A program made the position numbers and the translations under genes. From NCBI GenBank assembly GCA_002338255.1, contig DDHX01000011.1, forward strand, positions 646 to 11,411: a stretch of 10,766 nucleotides of DNA, in the 5' to 3' direction. Origin of the DNA: Ruminococcaceae bacterium UBA1865. Lineage in GTDB: Bacteria; Bacillota; Clostridia; Oscillospirales; Acutalibacteraceae. The notes under the pieces are model-generated. The model did no database searches. It worked only from the letters and a program-made list of their open reading frames with translations, and had not been told where the DNA came from. Below, one piece after another: positions 6,531-10,766 of the stretch (position 1 is its first letter; each line of letters starts with the position of its first letter).

Positions 6531-6566
6531 CAGGCTGTACCGAATTTTCGGCACAGCCTGTTTTTT
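6531..6566 (+). terminator. Strong intrinsic terminator upstream of purE (possible attenuator)
   Basis: CAGGCTGT (6531-6538) pairs with ACAGCCTG (6553-6560). After one A/C mismatch the inner CCGAA (6540-6544) pairs with TTCGG (6547-6551), loop TT. Six T follow at 6561-6566. It lies 33 bases before the purE start and after the candidate structured RNA, so it either ends that RNA or controls read-through into the purine operon. Confidence 0.85.
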
Positions 6567-6586
6567 ATGGTAAAATGACATAGAAT

Positions 6587-6591
6587 AGGAG
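6587..6591 (+). promoter_or_regulatory. Ribosome binding site deciding the purE start
   Basis: AGGAG at 6587-6591 lies 8 bases before ATG 6600. The in-frame GTG at 6591 begins on the last base of this site and cannot be the start. Confidence 0.65.
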
Positions 6592-6599
6592 TGCGTATT

Positions 6600-7103
6600 A
6601 TGTCAGTAAAAAAGGTAGCTGTCATCATGGGCAGCGACAGCGACTTTCCGGTCGTATCGGCCGCGGTCAAAAGATTAAAGTCGTTCAGTATTCCGGTTGA
6701 GGTACACGTTATGTCGGCACACAGAACGCCCCAGGCGGCTTCGGAGTTTTCATCAGGGGCGGCTGCAAACGGTTTTGGCGTGATTATTGCAGCAGCAGGA
6801 AAAGCCGCTCATTTAGCCGGTGTGCTTGCCGCAAATACCACTTTGCCGGTAATCGGTATTCCCGTCAAGTCTACGACACTTGACGGCCTTGATGCACTTT
6901 TGGCTACGGTTCAGATGCCGAGCGGAATCCCGGTTGCCACAGTTGCAATCGACGGCGCGGACAACGCTGCCATTTTGGCGGCGCAAATTCTTGCACTTTC
7001 CGATGAAACGCTTGCGGTTAAGCTATCGGAGTTAAAACAACAAATGGCAGAGGGCGTTGCACAGAAAGATGCGGCTATTCAGGCAAAAGTACAGGAACTG
7101 TAG
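6600..7103 (+). CDS. purE: PurE, 5-(carboxyamino)imidazole ribonucleotide mutase / AIR carboxylase family
   Basis: A 167-residue cytoplasmic protein of normal PurE length that acts at the AIR to CAIR step of purine synthesis. Visible motifs are the nucleotide-binding GSDSD (11-15), SAHRTP (39-44) with the conserved His/Arg, then AAAGKAAHLAG (64-74), LPVIGIPV (82-89), DGLDALLATVQMPSGIPVATVAI. The overall pattern fits the bacterial class I enzyme, which uses N5-CAIR made by PurK. The usual class I loop reads AGGAAHLPG; here K68 replaces a glycine and A73 a proline. No purK is present in the window, so whether it works on N5-CAIR or directly with CO2 cannot be settled here. First gene of the pur cluster; purM follows after 30 bases. 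Confidence 0.95.
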   Translation: MSVKKVAVIMGSDSDFPVVSAAVKRLKSFSIPVEVHVMSAHRTPQAASEFSSGAAANGFGVIIAAAGKAAHLAGVLAANTTLPVIGIPVKSTTLDGLDALLATVQMPSGIPVATVAIDGADNAAILAAQILALSDETLAVKLSELKQQMAEGVAQKDAAIQAKVQEL

Positions 7104-7133
7104 TTTTGAATACAAAAATATGGGGGATATGAT

Positions 7134-8168
7134 ATGAAAAGCTTCAGCGAGAGTTATAAAGCGGCCGGCGTGGATGTTACAGCCGGTTATCAGGCGGTGG
7201 AGTTAATGAAAAGCCATGTTGCACGGACAAAAATACCGGGTGTGGTATCTGGAATCGGCGGATTCGGCGGGCTTTTTCAGCCGGACATGAGCGACATGAA
7301 AACGCCGGTTTTTGTCAGCGGAACAGACGGCGTGGGTACAAAACTAAAAATTGCTTTTCTTATGGACAAGCACGACACGATTGGAATCGACTGTGTTGCC
7401 ATGTGTGTAAACGATGTGATTTGCTGTGGGGCAAAGCCGCTTTTCTTTCTTGACTATCTTGCGGTTGGCAAAAATTACCCCGAACGGATTGCACAAATTG
7501 TCTCTGGTGTGGCAGACGGCTGCGTACAGTCCGGCTGCGCGCTTGTCGGTGGAGAAACCGCAGAAATGCCGGGATTTTATCCGATTGATGAGTATGACCT
7601 TGCCGGTTTCTCCGTTGGTATGGTCGACAGAGAAAAAATGATTGACGGTTCGCAAATTGAAGAGGGCGACGCAATTATCGGCTTGCAGTCCTCAGGGGTT
7701 CACTCCAATGGGTTTTCACTGGTACGAAAAATCTTCAACATCAGCGATAAAAACATTAATATGCATATTGATGAACTTGGTCACACGCTTGGCGAAGAGC
7801 TTTTAACTCCTACCAGAATCTATGTCAAACCGGTTCTCGATTTAATGAAGAAAGTAAATATTAAAGCAATTTCGCACATTACCGGCGGCGGATTCTTTGA
7901 AAATATCCCCCGCATGTTAAAATCGAACACCACCGCGAAAATTGAGCTTGCATCACTACCCAGGCTGCCTGTATTCTCAATGATGCAGCGTCAGGGGAAT
8001 ATCCCGGAACGTGAGATGTACAACACCTTTAATATGGGGATCGGAATGTGCATGATAGTGCCCAAGGATCAAGCAAATCAGGCAGTTGAAGAACTGAATT
8101 TGGCTGGCGAACATGCTTACGTGATGGGCAGTGTAATCAGCGGAGGGGAGGGCGTAACCCTATGCTGA
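7134..8168 (+). CDS. purM: PurM, phosphoribosylformylglycinamidine cyclo-ligase (AIR synthetase)
   Basis: A 344-residue enzyme of normal length. It closes the imidazole ring: FGAM + ATP gives AIR + ADP + Pi, and its product is the substrate for the PurE step next door. Motifs in order are the N-terminal [24 protein letters not shown] (41-48), the ATP-binding DGVGTK (65-70), [20 protein letters not shown] (91-110), [11 protein letters not shown] (139-149), [44 protein letters not shown] and [10 protein letters not shown]. All family landmarks are intact. A GGGGGA ribosome binding site lies 6 bases before the ATG. The last codons overlap the start of purN by 7 bases (ATG within CTATGCTGA), suggesting translational coupling. 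Confidence 0.97.
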   Translation: MKSFSESYKAAGVDVTAGYQAVELMKSHVARTKIPGVVSGIGGFGGLFQPDMSDMKTPVFVSGTDGVGTKLKIAFLMDKHDTIGIDCVAMCVNDVICCGAKPLFFLDYLAVGKNYPERIAQIVSGVADGCVQSGCALVGGETAEMPGFYPIDEYDLAGFSVGMVDREKMIDGSQIEEGDAIIGLQSSGVHSNGFSLVRKIFNISDKNINMHIDELGHTLGEELLTPTRIYVKPVLDLMKKVNIKAISHITGGGFFENIPRMLKSNTTAKIELASLPRLPVFSMMQRQGNIPEREMYNTFNMGIGMCMIVPKDQANQAVEELNLAGEHAYVMGSVISGGEGVTLC

Positions 8169-8788
8169 ATATTGCCGTTTTGGTTTCAGGCGGCGGTACA
8201 AATTTGCAGGCATTGATTGACGCACAAAATCGCTCAGAAATACCCGGTGGGAAAATAGCCCTTGTTATATCCAGTAAAACGGACGCTTATGCTTTGGAAC
8301 GTGCGAAGAAAGCCGACATTCATACGGAAATATTGTTGCGAAAAGATTTTCAAACGCAAGGCAATTATGACGCAGTATTGCTGAAACTTCTTGAAGATAA
8401 TAACATTGACTTGATTGTGCTCGCAGGTTTCATGACGATAATCAGTGAAAATGTGATTCGGCATTATGAAAATAAGATTATCAATGTCCATCCGGCATTG
8501 ATACCATCTTTTTGCGGCTCGGGTTATTATGGCTTGAAAGTGCATAAGGATGCGCTTGCAAAGGGCGTAAAACTGACTGGTGCAACGGTTCATTTTGTGA
8601 ATGAAATATGCGACGGCGGCCCGATTATTCTTCAAAAAGCAGTCGAAGTCTTGGACGATGATACCCCCGAAATGCTGCAGCGCAGGGTAATGGAGCAAGC
8701 GGAATGGAAGCTCCTTCCAAGGGCGGTCGCGCTGTTTTGCGATGGAAAAATTACGGTCGAAAACGGAAAAGCGATTATAAAGGAGTAA
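8162..8788 (+). CDS. purN: PurN, phosphoribosylglycinamide formyltransferase
   Basis: A 208-residue enzyme that transfers the formyl group of 10-formyl-tetrahydrofolate to GAR to give FGAR. Motifs seen: the phosphate-binding N-terminus [14 protein letters not shown] (7-19), LAGFMTIIS (88-95), and the catalytic triad N108 and H110 in [23 protein letters not shown] plus D151 in [10 protein letters not shown]. All three catalytic residues are present, so the enzyme should be active. It overlaps purM by 7 bases, and the purine-rich GGAGGGGAGGG inside the purM end provides its ribosome binding site. Its own final codons carry the ribosome binding site for the next gene (AAAGGAG at 8779-8785). PurN needs folate, as does the AICAR transformylase two genes on, so two formyl-folate steps are encoded together. 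Confidence 0.97.
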   Translation: MLNIAVLVSGGGTNLQALIDAQNRSEIPGGKIALVISSKTDAYALERAKKADIHTEILLRKDFQTQGNYDAVLLKLLEDNNIDLIVLAGFMTIISENVIRHYENKIINVHPALIPSFCGSGYYGLKVHKDALAKGVKLTGATVHFVNEICDGGPIILQKAVEVLDDDTPEMLQRRVMEQAEWKLLPRAVALFCDGKITVENGKAIIKE

Positions 8789-8793
8789 TACGT

Positions 8794-9498
8794 ATGGAAA
8801 TGCAAAATATTACAAAAGTTCTCGGATCAAATCCGTACCCGGGTCGTGGAATTATACTTGGAAAAAGTATGGACGGTCAAAGTGCGGTTATGGCCTATTT
8901 TATTATGGGCCGCAGTGAAAACAGCCGCAACCGTGTGTTCGTAACGGATCGTGACGGAATTCGCACTGAAGCATTTGATGCGAAAAAGCTAACTGACCCA
9001 TCCCTTATTATCTATTCTCCTGTGCGTGTGCTGAATGGTACGACCATTGTTACCAATGGAGACCAAACCGACACGATCTATGACTGTATAAAAAATGATC
9101 AAACATTTGCTTTTGCATTAAGAACTCGTACCTTTGAACCGGATCAACCTAATTTTACCCCCCGTATTTCCGGTGTCGTTGAGGCGGCGGGGAACTATAA
9201 GCTTTCGATTTTAAAAAGCGCGTACGGTGACCCTGCTTCCGTGCAGCGTTTTTTCTTTGAATACAATTCTCCAATCAGCGGTGCGGGTCATTTGATTCAT
9301 ACCTACAAAGGAGACGGCAGTCCACTGCCGTCTTTTGAGGGAGAGCCCACGCTTGTTCATGTTTCCGGGAGTATTGATGACTTTACAGCTCAAATATGGA
9401 ACAGCTTGAATAACGACAACAAAGTTTCTCTTTTCACTCGATTTATTCATCTGAAAACCGGCTTAGTGGATAGTAGAATTGTCAACAAGAATCAATAA
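8794..9498 (+). CDS. PurO-type IMP cyclohydrolase
   Basis: A 234-residue protein resembling the archaeal-type IMP cyclohydrolase family (PF07826), which closes FAICAR to IMP, the last step of the pathway. Characteristic stretches are LGSNPYPGRGIILGKS (10-25), MAYFIMGRSENSRNRVF (33-49), DPSLIIYSPVRVL (68-80), TNGDQTDTIYDCI (87-99), RTFEPDQPNFTPRISGVV (112-129) and a C-terminal half that includes QRFFFEYNSP..GAGHLIHTY. It is slightly longer than archaeal PurO (about 200 residues). The assignment is reinforced by its position directly before an AICAR transformylase that lacks the usual cyclohydrolase domain. The start at 8794 has AAAGGAG eight bases upstream, and the open frame extends back to 8704 only as overlap with purN. 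The gap to purN is 5 bases. A terminator-like hairpin lies within the gene (9309-9336). Confidence 0.87.
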   Translation: MEMQNITKVLGSNPYPGRGIILGKSMDGQSAVMAYFIMGRSENSRNRVFVTDRDGIRTEAFDAKKLTDPSLIIYSPVRVLNGTTIVTNGDQTDTIYDCIKNDQTFAFALRTRTFEPDQPNFTPRISGVVEAAGNYKLSILKSAYGDPASVQRFFFEYNSPISGAGHLIHTYKGDGSPLPSFEGEPTLVHVSGSIDDFTAQIWNSLNNDNKVSLFTRFIHLKTGLVDSRIVNKNQ

Positions 9499-9516
9499 AA
9501 TATTGGAGGTAGCGAA

Positions 9517-10695
9517 ATGTCACAGGAGCTAACATTAAAATATGGCTGCAACCCAAACCAAAAGCCGTCGCGCATTTTTATGCAGAACGGAAGCGAGCTT
9601 CCCATTCAAGTATTGAACGGGAAACCGGGATACATTAATTTTTTGGATGCTTTTAACAGCTATCAGCTTGTTAAAGAACTGAAAGCTGCGACAGGCTTAC
9701 CGGCGGCGGCTTCGTTTAAGCATGTCAGTCCGGCCGGTGCTGCGGTTGCAGGAGTGCTTTCCGATACATTGAAAAAAATATATTTTGTGGATGACCTTGA
9801 GCTTTCCCCTTTGGCATCCGCTTATGCGATGGCAAGAGGCGCGGACAGGATGTCATCCTATGGGGATTGGATTGCGCTTTCCGATATTTGTGACAGGCAA
9901 ACGGCAGCCTTGATTGCGCGTGAAGTTTCCGACGGCATCATCGCCCCCGGCTACACGGAAGAAGCACTTACCATTTTGAAATCAAAGCGCAAGGGTGGGT
10001 ATAACATTGTTTCAATTAACCCGGATTATCAGCCGGAGCCGATTGAACACAAAGATGTTTTTGGAGTTACCTTTGAACAGGGAAGAAATGAAATTATAAT
10101 CGATAATCATATGCTTTCAAATGTAGTGACCGAAAATCAAACGATTCCCGATGGTGCAAAACGCGATTTGCTGATTTCGCTGATAGCGTTGAAGTACACA
10201 CAGTCCAATTCCGTTTGCTATGTTAAGGACGGGCAGGTAATCGGTGTCGGCGCCGGTCAGCAGTCCAGAATACATTGTACGCGTTTAGCCGGAAATAAGG
10301 CTGATATCTGGTTTTTGCGCCAGCATCCAAAGGTGCTCGGTCTTAAATTCAAGGAGAATATCCGCCGCCCGGATAGGGACAATACCATTGATGTTTATAT
10401 TTCCGATGAGTATATGGATGTATTGGCAGACGGCATATGGCAGAATTTCTTTGCCGAAAAACCGGAGCCGCTTACCCGTGAGGAAAAGCATGCTTGGCTT
10501 ACTACGTTGACAGATGTTGCACTGGGTTCGGACGCGTTTTTTCCATTTGGTGACAATATTGAACGCGCACACAGAACCGGAGTAAAGTACATTGCCCAAC
10601 CGGGCGGCTCCATTCGTGACGATAATGTCATTGATACCTGTAATAAATATGATATCGCCATGGCATTTACCGGTATGAGGCTGTTTCATCATTAA
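9517..10695 (+). CDS. purH: Stand-alone AICAR formyltransferase (PurH C-terminal-type domain only)
   Basis: A 392-residue enzyme that formylates AICAR to FAICAR with 10-formyl-tetrahydrofolate. The N-terminus starts directly with the transformylase domain (LKYGCNPNQKPSRIF), followed by VLNGKPGYINFLDAFNSYQLV, the active-site SFKHVSPAGAA with K68 and H69, and the typical end GGSIRDDNVIDTCNKYDIAMAFTGMRLFHH. Usual PurH is about 510 residues with an N-terminal MGS-like IMP cyclohydrolase domain of ~200 residues; that domain is absent here, and the next gene upstream ends 18 bases before this one. The missing activity is presumably supplied by the PurO-type protein encoded just before it. GGAGGT lies 6 bases before the ATG. 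The symbol is used loosely, since the classical purH product is bifunctional. Confidence 0.93.
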   Translation: MSQELTLKYGCNPNQKPSRIFMQNGSELPIQVLNGKPGYINFLDAFNSYQLVKELKAATGLPAAASFKHVSPAGAAVAGVLSDTLKKIYFVDDLELSPLASAYAMARGADRMSSYGDWIALSDICDRQTAALIAREVSDGIIAPGYTEEALTILKSKRKGGYNIVSINPDYQPEPIEHKDVFGVTFEQGRNEIIIDNHMLSNVVTENQTIPDGAKRDLLISLIALKYTQSNSVCYVKDGQVIGVGAGQQSRIHCTRLAGNKADIWFLRQHPKVLGLKFKENIRRPDRDNTIDVYISDEYMDVLADGIWQNFFAEKPEPLTREEKHAWLTTLTDVALGSDAFFPFGDNIERAHRTGVKYIAQPGGSIRDDNVIDTCNKYDIAMAFTGMRLFHH

Positions 10696-10750
10696 TCTGA
10701 CGTAAACTCTGGTTGTAAAATATTACGATAGAATGTAGGGACGAATGATT

Positions 10751-10766
10751 ATGAATATATTGGTAA
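10751..10766 (+). CDS. purD: Start of next gene, probably PurD (GAR synthetase), 3' partial
   Basis: Only the first codons are inside the window, reading MNILV. Many PurD proteins begin M(K/N)ILVVGSGGREH, and purD commonly follows purH in Firmicute operons. A weak AGGGAC-type ribosome binding site lies about 8 bases upstream and the gap to the preceding gene is 55 bases, with no terminator in it. Five residues cannot prove the identity; it rests mainly on context. Confidence 0.45.

Noticed and set aside
6539..6552. CCGAA/TTCGG palindrome as a PurR operator (PurBox)
   Set aside because: PurBox pairs in Bacillus need two boxes about 16 bases apart; here the halves are 2 bases apart and form the stem of the terminator.
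6298..6599. Purine (guanine/adenine), PRPP or tetrahydrofolate riboswitch before purE
   Set aside because: None of the conserved core strings I know for these classes is present; the long closed rod fits 6S RNA better.
8234..8698. Leftward 154-codon open frame inside purN
   Set aside because: It lies wholly within a clear purN gene and has no family features.
8704..8793. Longer start for the PurO-type protein
   Set aside because: The extra 30 codons lie inside purN in another frame and have no ribosome binding site, while AAAGGAG sits correctly before ATG 8794.

Overview
The window looks like chromosomal DNA of a low-to-moderate GC Firmicute, most likely a Clostridium-type anaerobe (class Clostridia, perhaps Oscillospirales). 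The basis is strong AGGAGG-type ribosome binding sites, an M56 antirepressor-type peptidase, ComFB and Amidase_6 family proteins, and a purine operon in which the usual bifunctional PurH is replaced by a separate AICAR transformylase and a PurO-type IMP cyclohydrolase. The taxonomic call is inference; no rRNA or other strict marker is present.

Left part (1-4636), an accessory-looking mosaic. A 5'-truncated M56 (BlaR1/MecR1-like) membrane metallopeptidase with a long C-terminal region runs off the left edge. It is followed by a GC-richer scar carrying the C-terminal end of a serine recombinase (DUF4368-like) broken by a stop codon. Three leftward genes follow: a ComFB-like cysteine-cluster protein with its own sigma-A-type promoter and terminator, an Amidase_6 protein, and a small four-helix membrane protein. 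A rightward YtxH-like membrane/helical protein then has its own strong terminator.

Middle part (4637-6297). After a 289-base gene-free stretch with a good sigma-A-type promoter, an NfeD-like protein (TTG start) and an SPFH/stomatin-like protein form a two-gene membrane operon, a well-known partner pair.

Right part (6298-10766), de novo purine synthesis. A 302-base gap before purE can fold into a long rod with a closed base, a large open centre and a terminal stem, resembling 6S RNA. It ends in a strong intrinsic terminator just before purE. Then come purE, purM, purN (overlapping purM by 7 bases), a PurO-type IMP cyclohydrolase, a stand-alone AICAR transformylase, and at the right edge the first codons of what is probably purD. 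Together these cover AIR formation and carboxylation, GAR formylation and the last two steps to IMP. purF, purL, purC, purB and purK are not in the window.

I see no CRISPR array, tRNA, rRNA or intact mobile element, and no clear new multi-gene system. The most interesting points are the candidate 6S RNA plus terminator before purE, the split PurH arrangement, and a terminator-like hairpin inside the PurO-type gene.
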